From NCBI RefSeq assembly GCF_000620065.1, contig NZ_JHVI01000008.1, positions 1 to 64,000 of the forward strand: a stretch of 64,000 nucleotides of DNA, read 5' to 3'. Both the position numbers and the translations under genes were made by a program. The stretch comes from Meiothermus cerbereus DSM 11376 (GTDB lineage Bacteria; Deinococcota; Deinococci; Deinococcales; Thermaceae). The notes beneath the pieces are model-generated. The model had not been told where the DNA came from. It did no database searches and saw only the letters and a list, made by a program, of their open reading frames with translations. This document shows positions 42,451 to 51,214 of the stretch, one piece after another (within the stretch, counting starts at the first letter, position 1; the number at the start of each line of letters is the position of its first letter).

Positions 42451-43773
42451 ATGCCCCTGATGGAAGGGGTGCGGCTGGCAGTAAAAACCCTGGGCTGCAA
42501 GGTTAACCAGGTGGAATCGGATGCCCTGGTGGGCCTGCTCAAACCTTTGCACCCGGTGGTGGTGCCCCTGGAAAGCGGTGCCGACCTGGTGGTTATCAAC
42601 ACCTGTGCTGTAACCACCAGCGCCGAGGCCGACGCCCGCAAGGAGGTGCGTCGGGCCCGCCGGGCCAACCCGGCGGCTTTTATCGTGGTTACGGGCTGCT
42701 ATGCCGAGCTGGCCCCCGAGCAACTGGCCGAGCTGGGGGCCGATGCGGTGCTGCCCAACAGCCGCAAAGCCGAGCTTCCCGGCGTCATCCTGCAACACTT
42801 CGGCCTTCCCGCCGACCCCATCACCACACCCCCCAACGAGTTCTGGGGAGCGGGCGAGCGGGGCCTTTTGAACAACTATGTGCGGGCTTTCCTCAAGGTG
42901 CAGGATGGCTGTAACGTGGGCTGCGCCTACTGTATCATTCCCCGCCTGCGTGGGCGCGAACGCCACCGGGGGCACCAGGAGGCCCTGCGGGAAGCCGAGG
43001 CCTTGCTGCAAGCAGGGGTTCAGGAAATTGTGCTTACCGGCGTTCGTCTGGGCTCCTACAAGGGCCATCCCCGCGGGATTGCCGGGCTGATAGAAGAGCT
43101 GGCCCTGATGGGCGCTAAGGTGCGCCTGTCTTCCATCGAGCCCGAGGACACCGGGGAAGAGCTGCTCCAGGTGATGGGCCGCTTTGCGCCCCAGGTGCGC
43201 CCCCACCTGCACCTTAGCCTGCAAACGGGGTCGGCCCGCTTGCTGGCCCTGATGGGCCGTCGCTACGATAAAAACTACTACCGTGCCCTGGTAGAGCGGG
43301 CTTCTTTGCTTATCCCCGGCTTCGCCCTCACCACCGATGTGATTGCCGGTCTACCCACCGAGACCGAGGAGGAACACCAGGAAACCCTGGCCTTCCTGGA
43401 GGAAGTACGGCCCAGCCGCGTTCATGTGTTCACCTACACCCCCCGCCCCAAAACCCGTGCAGCCGCGCTACCTCAGGTGCCCATCGAGGTGCGCAAGCGC
43501 CGCAATAGGGAGCTTCAGGCCCTCGCGGCCCGCCTGGCCGAAGCGCGGGTGCAGCCCAAGCTGGGCCACCGGCTCGAGGTGCTGGTGGAAAGCTTTCGCG
43601 GGGGCCGGGCCTACGGCCACACCCCGGACTACTACGAGGCCGAGTTTACCGGGCCGGTACGGGTGGGCCAGACCGTCTGGGTCAGGGTAGAGGCCATTGC
43701 GGGTTATACCCTGCAGGGCAGGCTGGAAGCCATTAAGGAAGAGCCTGCCCGTCTGCTGCTACCGGTGCTTTAG
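42451..43773 (+). CDS. mtaB: tRNA t6A37 methylthiotransferase
   Basis: The 440-residue radical SAM enzyme has the UPF0004 domain with Cys residues in TLGCKVNQ, INTCAVT and TGCYAEL, the radical SAM cluster site CNVGCAYC, and a C-terminal TRAM domain (RLEVLVESFRGGRAYGHTPD). It adds a methylthio group to t6A at position 37 of tRNA. TLGCKVNQVE and the absence of MiaB-specific features favour MtaB. Other possible starts are ATG 42460 and GTG 42469. Confidence 0.93.
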   Translation: MPLMEGVRLAVKTLGCKVNQVESDALVGLLKPLHPVVVPLESGADLVVINTCAVTTSAEADARKEVRRARRANPAAFIVVTGCYAELAPEQLAELGADAVLPNSRKAELPGVILQHFGLPADPITTPPNEFWGAGERGLLNNYVRAFLKVQDGCNVGCAYCIIPRLRGRERHRGHQEALREAEALLQAGVQEIVLTGVRLGSYKGHPRGIAGLIEELALMGAKVRLSSIEPEDTGEELLQVMGRFAPQVRPHLHLSLQTGSARLLALMGRRYDKNYYRALVERASLLIPGFALTTDVIAGLPTETEEEHQETLAFLEEVRPSRVHVFTYTPRPKTRAAALPQVPIEVRKRRNRELQALAARLAEARVQPKLGHRLEVLVESFRGGRAYGHTPDYYEAEFTGPVRVGQTVWVRVEAIAGYTLQGRLEAIKEEPARLLLPVL

Positions 43774-44135
43774 ATCTTGCGCCGGCGCTCTACCCAAAAG
43801 CGCACCACAAACCCCAAGCAGATGAATAAGGTGGCAAACTGGGCCATAACTGCGATGGGGCGTTCTACCGTGCCGCCGCCCAGGATGGTAATGAAGCCGG
43901 GAATGCCCTGCAGCGAACCCAGGATGCCCAGCACTGCCAGACCCAGGGCAATATTCATGGCAAGTTTTTGATTGGGGGACTTATCGGCCCAGATGCCCAA
44001 CAGGGCAATGGCCAGGCCCAACGCCCCCGGAATCAGGGCGGTAGGGGTGAGGCTGGTGCTCATGACGGCCAGGGTGGAAACCAGAATCAGAAAAACGCCG
44101 GTCCAAAGAGCTCTGGCTGGCAGACTGCTACCCAT
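43770..44135 (-). CDS. Small membrane protein of unknown function
   Basis: The 121-residue protein has four predicted membrane helices: about 10-30, 33-48, 58-77 and 92-113, with a basic C terminus (RRRKI). No enzymatic motif is seen. Its stop overlaps that of mtaB by 4 bases. AGGAGG stands before the ATG. Confidence 0.7.
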   Translation of the reverse strand: MGSSLPARALWTGVFLILVSTLAVMSTSLTPTALIPGALGLAIALLGIWADKSPNQKLAMNIALGLAVLGILGSLQGIPGFITILGGGTVERPIAVMAQFATLFICLGFVVRFWVERRRKI

Positions 44136-44312
44136 CTGAAACCTCCTGGTGTTTCCCGAAAAGCCGGGGGCTTATATGCAGGCTAGGAGTTGGCATGGCC
44201 CAAGCCTAAACGGGGTGGCGAGAAAATACTGTAACCGCACCGGCCATGGGCAGGGGCTTCCCAGGGGCTGGGTGGTGGCGCTTTGATGTGGCCTGTACCT
44301 CGGCCACTGCGG

Positions 44313-44318
44313 TAGATT
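44313..44318 (+). promoter_or_regulatory. -10 box TAGATT of the HIT gene (leaderless)
   Basis: TAGATT ends 7 bases before the ATG at 44326. Confidence 0.55.
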
Positions 44319-44325
44319 ATGCCCC

Positions 44326-44652
44326 ATGGAGAACCCTACCGTTTTTGGCAAAATCATCCGCCGGGAACTGCCAGCCAGCATCGTCTACGAGGACGAAGAA
44401 TTCATCGCTTTCAAGGATATCAATCCGCGTTCGAAGGTGCACATCCTGGTCTGCCCCAAAGAGTACATCCCCACCCTGGCCGACTACCCCGACACCGAGG
44501 AGGGCGCCCTCAAGCTGGGCAGGCTGATGCTCACGGCCAACCGGATCGCCAAGCAGATGGGCCTCGAGGGCTACTTCATCCGTATTCACGTGGGGGAGAA
44601 GGGCGGGCAGGAGGTTTTTCACGTACACGTGCACCTGCGCTCGGATGCCTGA
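44326..44652 (+). CDS. HIT-family nucleotide hydrolase
   Basis: The 108-residue protein has the histidine triad HVHVHLRSD at the C terminus and the HIT fold (TVFGKIIRRELPASIVYEDE, then KVHILVCPKEYIPTL). It resembles HinT, which hydrolyses adenosine phosphoramidates. Its length is normal. The mRNA is probably leaderless. Confidence 0.94.
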   Translation: MENPTVFGKIIRRELPASIVYEDEEFIAFKDINPRSKVHILVCPKEYIPTLADYPDTEEGALKLGRLMLTANRIAKQMGLEGYFIRIHVGEKGGQEVFHVHVHLRSDA

Positions 44653-44727
44653 GGTGGGGGCAGGCAGGAGCGATGGAACTTGCTACGGCTTCCTGAGCTC
44701 TACCTGGTCTATGACCCAGCAGCAGCC

Positions 44728-45159
44728 TCATGCCTTGGGGGGTTCTCCCTGACGGGTCAGCTGCGACTCTTTTATCCCGGCCTGCTCGAGGACCTCTTCA
44801 GCAATCAGGATGGGCGCTCCAGCCCGGATGGCCAGGGCGATGCCATCGGAGGGGCGGCAGTCTATCTCGTATTCCAGGCCGCGCTGTTCCAGCACCAGCC
44901 TCCCGTAAAAGGTGCCGTCTTTCAGTTCGACAATCTCGAGCCTCAGTACCTTTACCCCGAGGAGCTCGAGGGTGTTGTAGAACAGGTCGGGGCCCAATGG
45001 GCGGGGCGGTTTCTCACCCGAGAGGTGCACCATGATGTTCTGGGTTTCCAGAGCCCCGATCACCACAGGTAGGAGCAGGTCGTTCTCGGCCTTGAGCATC
45101 ACGATCAGGTTGCCGTTTCCTGGGTCTACCCCCATACCTTCGATACGTGCGGGTACCAT
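44728..45159 (-). CDS. Bifunctional nuclease (DUF151) family protein
   Basis: The 143-residue protein has the DUF151 pattern: LIVMLKAENDLLLPVVIGAL, then YNTLELLGVKVLRLEIVELK and DCRPSDGIALAIRAGAPILI. Members are known as nucleases in plants and as conserved single-domain proteins in bacteria. The ATG at 45159 is chosen because TATACT ends 6 bases upstream; an upstream ATG at 45207 lies before this promoter. Confidence 0.85.
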   Translation of the reverse strand: MVPARIEGMGVDPGNGNLIVMLKAENDLLLPVVIGALETQNIMVHLSGEKPPRPLGPDLFYNTLELLGVKVLRLEIVELKDGTFYGRLVLEQRGLEYEIDCRPSDGIALAIRAGAPILIAEEVLEQAGIKESQLTRQGEPPKA

Positions 45160-45165
45160 ACTTTG

Positions 45166-45171
45166 AGTATA
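45166..45171 (-). promoter_or_regulatory. -10 box TATACT of the DUF151 gene (leaderless)
   Basis: On the minus strand TATACT ends 6 bases before the ATG at 45159. Confidence 0.6.
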
Positions 45172-45243
45172 CGCACCTGGCCCTGGGGCATATGTGCCGC
45201 AGGTCATGCGTAATGCACAACGTTTGCCAATCTCGAATAACCC

Positions 45244-45249
45244 TATAAA
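45244..45249 (+). promoter_or_regulatory. -10 box TATAAA of the first phosphoribosyltransferase (leaderless)
   Basis: TATAAA ends 8 bases before the GTG at 45258 but only 2 bases before the ATG at 45252. Spacing therefore supports the GTG. Confidence 0.5.
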
Positions 45250-45257
45250 CTATGACC

Positions 45258-45794
45258 GTGAAAACCTATGTTGTGGAAGTGGCCGGGGTTCGTCGTGAAC
45301 TACCGGTAGTACAGGTGGGCCCCGATGTGGCGGTGGCCTTGTTTAACATGCTGGGCGATACCGAGGTGGTCGAGCAGGCGGCGGCCGAGCTGGCCAAGCG
45401 GATGCCTGCCGATGTAGATACCCTGGTTACGCCGGAGGTCAAAGCGGTGCCATTGGCCCATGCCCTCTCGCGCCTCACCGGAAAGCCCTATGTGGTGGCC
45501 CGTAAGACCGAGAAACCCTATATGATTAGCCCGGTCTCGCGTACGGTAATTTCCATTACCACAGGCAAGCCCCAGCTGCTGGTGCTGGATGGAACCGACG
45601 TACCCCTCATCAAAGACAAAAAGGTGGCCATTGTAGACGACGTGGTCTCGACGGGCAGTACCCTCAAAGGCCTTTCCGACCTGATTACCGATGTGGGAGG
45701 ACATGTGGCCGCGGTAATGGCCGTCTTCACTGAGGGTTCCCCCCGTGATGACGTCATCGCCCTGGGGCACCTACCGCTGTTCAAGCCAGCTTGA
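45258..45794 (+). CDS. Phosphoribosyltransferase, adenine PRTase-like (paralog 1)
   Basis: The 178-residue type I phosphoribosyltransferase has the PRPP motif [17 protein letters not shown] with both acidic residues, [20 protein letters not shown] and [12 protein letters not shown]. It resembles adenine/xanthine PRTases. The GTG at 45258 is preferred over the ATG at 45252 because of promoter spacing and because KTYVVEV then lines up with ETYPITI of its paralog at 45903. Purine salvage is a likely but unproven role. Confidence 0.82.
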   Translation: MKTYVVEVAGVRRELPVVQVGPDVAVALFNMLGDTEVVEQAAAELAKRMPADVDTLVTPEVKAVPLAHALSRLTGKPYVVARKTEKPYMISPVSRTVISITTGKPQLLVLDGTDVPLIKDKKVAIVDDVVSTGSTLKGLSDLITDVGGHVAAVMAVFTEGSPRDDVIALGHLPLFKPA

Positions 45795-45902
45795 TACTTG
45801 CCGAAAAACGGCCTTGTTCATCGAGGCACAGATAACCTTTGCTATGCTCAGTTCACACCTAAGCCCATGGCTATGCCCTTGGTGTAAGAAAGAGAGCCCG
45901 AT

Positions 45903-46439
45903 ATGGAAACTTACCCCATCACGATAGGTAAAATTACCCGCCATGTACCGGTGGTCGAGACCCTGCCCGGGGTGCACATCCCCTTGATCGAAATTATGGG
46001 CGATGTGGAACTGGTGCAGGCAGCTGCTGAGGGGCTGGTCAAGCACCTGCCCCCCGAGACCGATGCCCTGCTGACCCTCGAGACCTCCCCCATTGTGCTG
46101 GCCCACGCCATGAGCGCCATTTGCGGCAAACCCTATGTGGTGGTGCGCCGCAAGCGCCGCCCCTATATGCAAGACCCCATCATCCAGGAGGTGGAGTCGC
46201 TTACTTTGGGCGTCACCGAGACCCTCTGGCTGGACAGCCGCATGGCCGAAAAGCTGATGGGCCAGAATGTGGCCCTGGTCTTCGATGTGGTCTCCTCGGG
46301 TGGCACCATGAACGCGCTTGAGAAGGTGGCCAAAAAGGCCGGGGCCAACGTGGTAGCCCGCCTGGCCGCTTTCCACCAGGGCAACAGCAAACTGCCCATC
46401 ACCTTCCTTTCGGAGATCCCTATCCTGCAGACGGCTTGA
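45903..46439 (+). CDS. Phosphoribosyltransferase-like protein with altered PRPP motif (paralog 2)
   Basis: The 178-residue protein matches the upstream paralog over its whole length (METYPITIGKITRHVPVVE, then LAHAMSAICGKPYVVVRRKR). Its PRPP loop reads ALVFDVVSSGGTMNAL, so the first of the two acidic residues is Phe. Activity may be lost or changed, and a regulatory role like that of PurR is possible. It starts 108 bases after paralog 1, with GAGAG before the ATG. Confidence 0.78.
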   Translation: METYPITIGKITRHVPVVETLPGVHIPLIEIMGDVELVQAAAEGLVKHLPPETDALLTLETSPIVLAHAMSAICGKPYVVVRRKRRPYMQDPIIQEVESLTLGVTETLWLDSRMAEKLMGQNVALVFDVVSSGGTMNALEKVAKKAGANVVARLAAFHQGNSKLPITFLSEIPILQTA

Positions 46440-46450
46440 GGATCGTCCCA

Positions 46451-46497
46451 TTGGTCGGGGTGAACAGTCCCCGCTGTAGGAGACTGTTCACCCAGGC
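46451..46497. repeat. Inverted repeat between convergent genes
   Basis: GGGTGAACAGTC and GACTGTTCACCC (12 bp, perfect, 46458-46493) flank a 12-base loop. It lies between the phosphoribosyltransferase and the mutase, which converge here. It lacks a T tract on either strand but probably ends both transcripts. Confidence 0.6.
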
Positions 46498-46503
46498 CTG
46501 GTA

Positions 46504-48159
46504 TCACACCAGCACTGGTTCCTCGTAGACCCCGTAGACGGCCCTCAGCTCGTCCATCATCTCGCCCAGGGTGCAGTAGGCCAGGGCGCACTCGACGAAG
46601 TAGGGCATGGTGTTGCGCCCCTCCCTGGCGGCCTGCCGCAGGGCCGCTAAAGCCCGCTGTACGGCCTCGGGGTTGCGTTCGCGCCGCACCTGGGCCAACC
46701 GCTCGGCCTGTACGCGCTCCACCGCGGGGTCGATGAGCTGGATGGGCACGTTGAGCCCTTCGTCCTGGAAGGCGTTTACCCCCACGATAATCCGCTCACC
46801 CCGCTCCACCTCTTGCTGGAAGCGGTAGCTGGCATCGGCAATTTCGCGCAGGAAGTAGCCTTCTTCGATGGCCCGTACCACCCCGCCCATGCGGCGTATT
46901 TCCTCGATGATCTGCATGGCCTGGGTTTCCATCTGATCGGTGAGCCACTCCACGTAGTAGCTGCCCCCCAGGGGGTCGGCGGTGTGGGTTACGCCCGACT
47001 CGTAGGCGATAATCTGCTGGGTGCGCAAGGCAATCTTGGCCGATTCCTCGGTGGGCAGGGCCAGGGCCTCGTCGTAGGCGTCAGTGTGCAGGCTGTTGGT
47101 GCCGCCCAGCACCGCGGCCAGAGCCTGAATAGCCACTCGAGCGATGTTGATGAGGGGTTGCTGCGCGGTGAGCGAGACCCCAGCAGTCTGGGCATGGGTG
47201 CGGAGCATCCAGCTCTGGGGGTTTTTGGCCCCGTAGCGGTGCCGCATCTCTTTAGCCCAGATGCGCCGGGCGGCCCGGAACTTGCAGATTTCCTCGAAAA
47301 AGTCGTTGTGGGCGTTGAAGAAAAAGGATATGCGGGGGGCGAACTCGTCCACATCCAGGCCCCGCTTTAAGGCCCACTCCACGTACTCGAAGCCGTCGGC
47401 CAGGGTGTAGGCCAGCTCCTGTACGGCGGTGGAGCCCGCTTCGCGGATGTGATACCCCGATACCGAGATGAAGTTCCACCTGGGCACGTTTTTGGGCCCC
47501 CACTCAAAGGTATCTATGACCAGCTTGGTGGAGGGCTCGGGGGGGAAGATGAACTCTTTTTGGGCGATAAATTCCTTCAGGATATCGTTCTGTATGGTGC
47601 CGCCCAGCTTATTCCAGTCGTAGCCCTTTTTCTTGGCGGCGGCCAGGTACATGGCCCAGATGGCGTTGGCCGGGGAGTTGATGGTCATGGAGGTGGTGAC
47701 CTGTTCGAGGTTGATCCCCTCAAACAGAAGCTCCATGTCGGCCAGGCTGCTCACCGCTACCCCGCACTTGCCCACCTCGCCCCTGGAAAGCGGATGGTCG
47801 GAGTCGTAGCCCATCAGGGTGGGCAGGTCGAAGGCGGTGGAAAGTCCGTTCTGTCCAGCGGCCAGCAGCTTTTTGAAGCGCTCGTTGGTCTGTTCGGCGG
47901 TGCCAAACCCAGCAAACATCCGCATGGTCCACAGGCGGCTGCGGTACATGGAGCCGTACACCCCGCGGGTGTAGGGGTACTCACCGGGATACCCCAGCTT
48001 TTCCGCGTAGTTGAAGTCCTTCAGGTCTTCGGGGGTATACAGCGGCTCGGGGGCAATGTCCGAGAGGGTCTTGTGGGCGACCCTACGCTCGGGCATCTTG
48101 GCCAGCGACTTTTGGTAGGTTTCGCGCATCCAGGCGTGCTTGGGTCTGGGCTGTGACAT
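46504..48159 (-). CDS. Methylmalonyl-CoA mutase family, large subunit without B12 domain
   Basis: The 551-residue protein covers the TIM-barrel part of acyl-CoA mutases: [58 protein letters not shown] and [20 protein letters not shown]. It ends before the cobalamin-binding domain, so it needs a separate small subunit that is not in the window. Methylmalonyl-CoA or isobutyryl-CoA is the likely substrate. A perfect TATAAT ends 6 bases before the ATG. Confidence 0.93.
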   Translation of the reverse strand: MSQPRPKHAWMRETYQKSLAKMPERRVAHKTLSDIAPEPLYTPEDLKDFNYAEKLGYPGEYPYTRGVYGSMYRSRLWTMRMFAGFGTAEQTNERFKKLLAAGQNGLSTAFDLPTLMGYDSDHPLSRGEVGKCGVAVSSLADMELLFEGINLEQVTTSMTINSPANAIWAMYLAAAKKKGYDWNKLGGTIQNDILKEFIAQKEFIFPPEPSTKLVIDTFEWGPKNVPRWNFISVSGYHIREAGSTAVQELAYTLADGFEYVEWALKRGLDVDEFAPRISFFFNAHNDFFEEICKFRAARRIWAKEMRHRYGAKNPQSWMLRTHAQTAGVSLTAQQPLINIARVAIQALAAVLGGTNSLHTDAYDEALALPTEESAKIALRTQQIIAYESGVTHTADPLGGSYYVEWLTDQMETQAMQIIEEIRRMGGVVRAIEEGYFLREIADASYRFQQEVERGERIIVGVNAFQDEGLNVPIQLIDPAVERVQAERLAQVRRERNPEAVQRALAALRQAAREGRNTMPYFVECALAYCTLGEMMDELRAVYGVYEEPVLV

Positions 48160-48165
48160 GGCGCA

Positions 48166-48171
48166 ATTATA
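48166..48171 (-). promoter_or_regulatory. -10 box TATAAT of the mutase gene (leaderless)
   Basis: On the minus strand TATAAT ends 6 bases before the ATG at 48159. Confidence 0.6.
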
Positions 48172-48209
48172 TAACGCATTTGTGGCAGTGGATTGTCATT
48201 CCGTTAGAT

Positions 48210-49703
48210 TCAGGGCCGCGCCGGGCTTAGCAGGGTGCCGGGGTAAAAGTGCTCGAGGATCTCGCGGTAGCGGTACCCTTGCCGGGCTAGGCCCAGCGCA
48301 CCATACTGGCTCATCCCCACCCCGTGCCCAAAGCCCCCGCCCCAGAACGTGAGGCGCTTCAGATTGCCCAGGGCATCGCGCTCCTCTTGCAGGGCAAAAG
48401 CTGTGCTGGGAAGGCTGGGGAAATTCAGACGGGGCTCACCTCGCCAGAGCTCCAGCACCACATCGCCACCTCCGGTGAAGGCCTTGTCCGGGCGCAGCAG
48501 GCTGCGGATGTTGGACTCGCGCCGAACCCGGTAGCGTCCGGTAGAGCTCTGGATTTCCAGCTCGCTGACATATCCGCTGCTGGTTCGGGTGATGACCCGG
48601 AGCTGCTGCAAGGTGCCCAGCAAAAACCCCGGTGTGTCCGGCGAAAGGGGGCCTTCAGGGGTTTGCACGAAAGCGGGGGCGCTCTGGGCCCTCTGGGGGA
48701 GGGTGCGGCTCAGGAGAGCCTCGAGCTCCTCGCGGCTAAGGCTCAGCTTCCACCGCCAGAAGGGCGATTCGGCCTCGTAAAAGCCCTGGGGGTTCCGGAT
48801 TTGAAAAAAGGCCAGGGCTTCGGCCTCACTACGGATCGAAACGCTGATGGGATTGCTCAGAGCCCGCGCTTTCAGGTAGGGTGCCGCAGGCCGATCCATC
48901 CAGACTTCCTCGATGCTGGCGGTTGCGCCGGGACTGGTGGAAAAGAAAAAGCTCTGAATGGGGGCGCCCGCAAAAGTCAGAATCTGGTTTTGGGTGGCCT
49001 CTACTGCGGCGTCGGTGGCGGGATGGGTGCGGGTGTGGTTATAGACTTGCTCGTTTACCGAGTCGTCCACGTCGGCCCCCAACTGTTTCCAGAAAGTCTT
49101 GGCCTGTTGCCTGGCGAAGGCATAGGTGCGGGCCGCTACGGCCTGGGCTTTTAGGGCCTCGGGGTGGAAGCTGGCGGGCATCTCGCTGGGCAGTACCCGC
49201 TTGAGGTAGTCCTGAAAATCGACCCTATTGATGAGCAAAAGCCCGTTGCCGCGGTTTTCCAGCCATAGCTCGCCCGGGTACTCGGGGGGGCTTTGTCGGG
49301 GGGTGTTGAGCAGACGGTAGCGCACAGGCTGGGCTGGGTCGGCTGGCTTGAGCAAAACCAAGCTGTCCAGGGCAAACGTCAGGCCCTCGAAACTAGCCAC
49401 CAGGCTGCCATTTTGCAGCTTGAAGGCCAGGGGCTTCCCGGCAAATAGGCTCACCACGGGTCGAAGGTTTTCGCTCTGCTCTCCGCTAAGAAGCTGCACA
49501 CTGCCCCCCTGGGGCAAAAGCGACAGCTCCGGGAAAAGATACTGCCCCTCGAATGTCCCTGCGCCCTGCCGGTAGGACAGCAGTACCCGGATGTGCTGCT
49601 GGCTGGGTTGGGCGGGCTGGGGTGGGTTTTGTGGCCGGGAAGTCGCCAGCAAACCCACGCCCAGGGTAAAAACCAAGACCAGCGCCCATTGCATCTTGGT
49701 CAT
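48210..49703 (-). CDS. SpoIID/LytB domain protein
   Basis: The 497-residue protein has an N-terminal signal or anchor (ALVLVFTLGVGLLATS), then the SpoIID domain: GNGLLLINRVDFQDYLKRVL, PSEMPASFHPEALKAQAVAA, SVNEQVYNHTRTHPATDAAV and FFSTSPGATASIEEVW. The C-terminal GGGFGHGVGMSQYGALGLAR is the family's last motif. In Bacillus SpoIID is a lytic transglycosylase in engulfment; in non-sporing bacteria the domain acts on the cell wall. It starts 2 bases after recO and is coupled to it. Confidence 0.9.
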   Translation of the reverse strand: MTKMQWALVLVFTLGVGLLATSRPQNPPQPAQPSQQHIRVLLSYRQGAGTFEGQYLFPELSLLPQGGSVQLLSGEQSENLRPVVSLFAGKPLAFKLQNGSLVASFEGLTFALDSLVLLKPADPAQPVRYRLLNTPRQSPPEYPGELWLENRGNGLLLINRVDFQDYLKRVLPSEMPASFHPEALKAQAVAARTYAFARQQAKTFWKQLGADVDDSVNEQVYNHTRTHPATDAAVEATQNQILTFAGAPIQSFFFSTSPGATASIEEVWMDRPAAPYLKARALSNPISVSIRSEAEALAFFQIRNPQGFYEAESPFWRWKLSLSREELEALLSRTLPQRAQSAPAFVQTPEGPLSPDTPGFLLGTLQQLRVITRTSSGYVSELEIQSSTGRYRVRRESNIRSLLRPDKAFTGGGDVVLELWRGEPRLNFPSLPSTAFALQEERDALGNLKRLTFWGGGFGHGVGMSQYGALGLARQGYRYREILEHFYPGTLLSPARP

Positions 49704-49705
49704 TT

Positions 49706-50404
49706 TTACTCCCTGGCATGAGAAAAAGCCAGCAGCTGGGCTGAGCCAGGCTCACCTACGACATAGCGCACATGCGCCAGCAGGGCTTTTTGCAAGCGAT
49801 CCAGGGGTGGGCCTGCTTCCAGGCGTGCAATGGCCTCGCTGCCGGGTAGCTGCAGGATGGCGGCCAGGGCTTCCGTCCCGTCTGGCCCCAGATAAACCCC
49901 GCCTTGTTCCACCCGCTCGCCATCCAGCAGGTAGACCCCCGCGCCGCTCAGGTTGGGGGCCAGGCCAGCGGCTTTGAGCACCCGCCAGCTGGCCCACAGA
50001 AAAGCGATCTGGGGGTTTGGGTGCTTGGCAACTCCCTTCAGGCCCGAGGTGAGCAGGGGCCAGATTCTACCTGCAACCTCGGGCGAGGCAAGGCGAAAGG
50101 CCAGCTCAGCCAGGTAGCTGGCATAGGGAAAGCGTCCGGGGGCTTCCAGACCCTCGAGCCGCCCCACCAGCTCGACCTGGGTGAGGGTGGGCAGGTCGTT
50201 GCCGGGTTTCTGGTAGACCTGGTACCGGAGGTGATGAAAAAGCGAGAGCCTGCCGCTGCGCCCGGTGGGTCGCAGGGCCTTGCGGGCGATGGCCTGGGCC
50301 GCCCCTTGTGGCCCCACGAACGAGAGGATTACGTCGCCTGCCGGGAGCGATTTGCGCCCCACCACCAGCCCTTCGCTTAGCCGATAACGTTCCACTACCC
50401 TCAT
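49706..50404 (-). CDS. recO: DNA repair protein RecO
   Basis: The 232-residue protein has the OB fold start MRVVERYRLSEGLVVGRKSL and SLFHHLRYQVYQKPGNDLPT, then the helical RecO domain (YASYLAELAFRLASPEVAGR). It helps load RecA with RecR. The zinc-finger Cys residues found in many RecO proteins are absent. The ATG at 50404 is chosen because it starts the OB fold; 10 more residues upstream are in frame. Similarity is weak, as usual for RecO. Confidence 0.75.
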   Translation of the reverse strand: MRVVERYRLSEGLVVGRKSLPAGDVILSFVGPQGAAQAIARKALRPTGRSGRLSLFHHLRYQVYQKPGNDLPTLTQVELVGRLEGLEAPGRFPYASYLAELAFRLASPEVAGRIWPLLTSGLKGVAKHPNPQIAFLWASWRVLKAAGLAPNLSGAGVYLLDGERVEQGGVYLGPDGTEALAAILQLPGSEAIARLEAGPPLDRLQKALLAHVRYVVGEPGSAQLLAFSHARE

Positions 50405-50543
50405 GGTACGCGAGCATGGCGCCGATTTGGACAAGCCCAGTTTCGCCGCAACCAGGACTACCAGCTTTGTCCAGGGTTTTGGCAGCCGGTAATGCCCGCT
50501 GCGGATTCATCCGAAAGGGGGATGAATCCCGGGGGCGTTGTGC

Positions 50544-50549
50544 TATCCT
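50544..50549 (+). promoter_or_regulatory. -10 box TATCCT of the small membrane protein (leaderless)
   Basis: TATCCT ends 7 bases before the ATG at 50557. A hairpin GGATTCATCC/GGATGAATCC lies just upstream at about 50502-50529. Confidence 0.55.
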
Positions 50550-50556
50550 GAATTTT

Positions 50557-50793
50557 ATGAACGAGCGTTCGCTGCAGGACATCCTCGAGTGGGTGGTGTT
50601 GGGCCTCTTGATTGCCGTAGCGGTACTGGTGGTGCTGTGGGTGGGGGGCTGGCTCTTTACGTTCCTGGGTGCCCTTCTCAAGGGGTTGGCCGGCCTTATC
50701 TGGGCACTGTTGCGCGTGCTGGTTCCGGTACTGATTGTGGCTGCGGTAGTTTATTTTGTGTTGCGCTTCGTACAAAAACCCAAAACTGCCTAG
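50557..50793 (+). CDS. Small membrane protein, 78 residues
   Basis: The protein starts MNERSLQDILEWVVLGLLIA and has two long membrane stretches (about 12-38 and 44-68), then a short basic tail QKPKTA. No motif is recognised. It has its own promoter and a strong terminator, so it is a single-gene unit. Confidence 0.65.
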   Translation: MNERSLQDILEWVVLGLLIAVAVLVVLWVGGWLFTFLGALLKGLAGLIWALLRVLVPVLIVAAVVYFVLRFVQKPKTA

Positions 50794-50812
50794 AACCTCC
50801 GCGCCGGATTAT

Positions 50813-50844
50813 CCGGCAGGGCGGGCCTGACCCTGCCGGTTTTT
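50813..50844 (+). terminator. Terminator of the small membrane protein gene
   Basis: 9-bp stem CCGGCAGGG/CCCTGCCGG with a 9-base loop, followed by TTTTT. Confidence 0.88.
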
Positions 50845-50938
50845 GCTTGTGGCGGCCATGCCGTCTTCATAGAAACGAGGGGGTGTGGGGGAGCTATAAA
50901 ACCCAGCGCCTTTAGTCGTGGGAGTGCCAAGGGGTTTT

Positions 50939-51065
50939 ATACCAGATTCGGTTAGTTCGTCGCCGAACGGTGACGAACTAACCCGACCGAAGGGAGTGCT
51001 CTAGGATTCAAAAAGATAGCCTCTTAGCGCTTTTTGTTTGAAGATTATCTTTTTGAATCCGGTAT
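50939..51065. repeat. MITE-like palindromic repeat, copy 2 (127 bp)
   Basis: It is the reverse complement of the element at 35178-35329, starting ATACCAGATTC and ending GAATCCGGTAT. The 14-bp hairpin arms (GATTCAAAAAGATA/TATCTTTTTGAATC) are unchanged. The other hairpin is longer here: GTTAGTTCGTC/GACGAACTAAC, 11 bp. About 30 bases of the middle of copy 1 are missing. It lies upstream of ctaA. Confidence 0.85.
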
Positions 51066-51214
51066 TACATAGCGGGCTCTTTGTTATGAATGTGGCGCCA
51101 GGATGGCGCTGGCGGGTAGCCGAGGCAATTGCCACTGGGACATTTGTCCTAATGGTGCACTCCCGGCGCTTCTGGCAAAATGGGTACGGTTACCCCAGGG
51201 GGGGTCTTTTTCTT

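Larger units (their letters stand above)
50794..51214 (+). other. Intergenic region with terminator and MITE-like repeat
   Basis: This stretch of 421 bases holds the terminator at 50813-50844, the repeat at 50939-51065, and about 150 bases before ctaA without a clear promoter. GGCAATTGCC (palindrome) lies near 51124, and TACGGT at 51185 is a weak -10 candidate. Confidence 0.6.
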
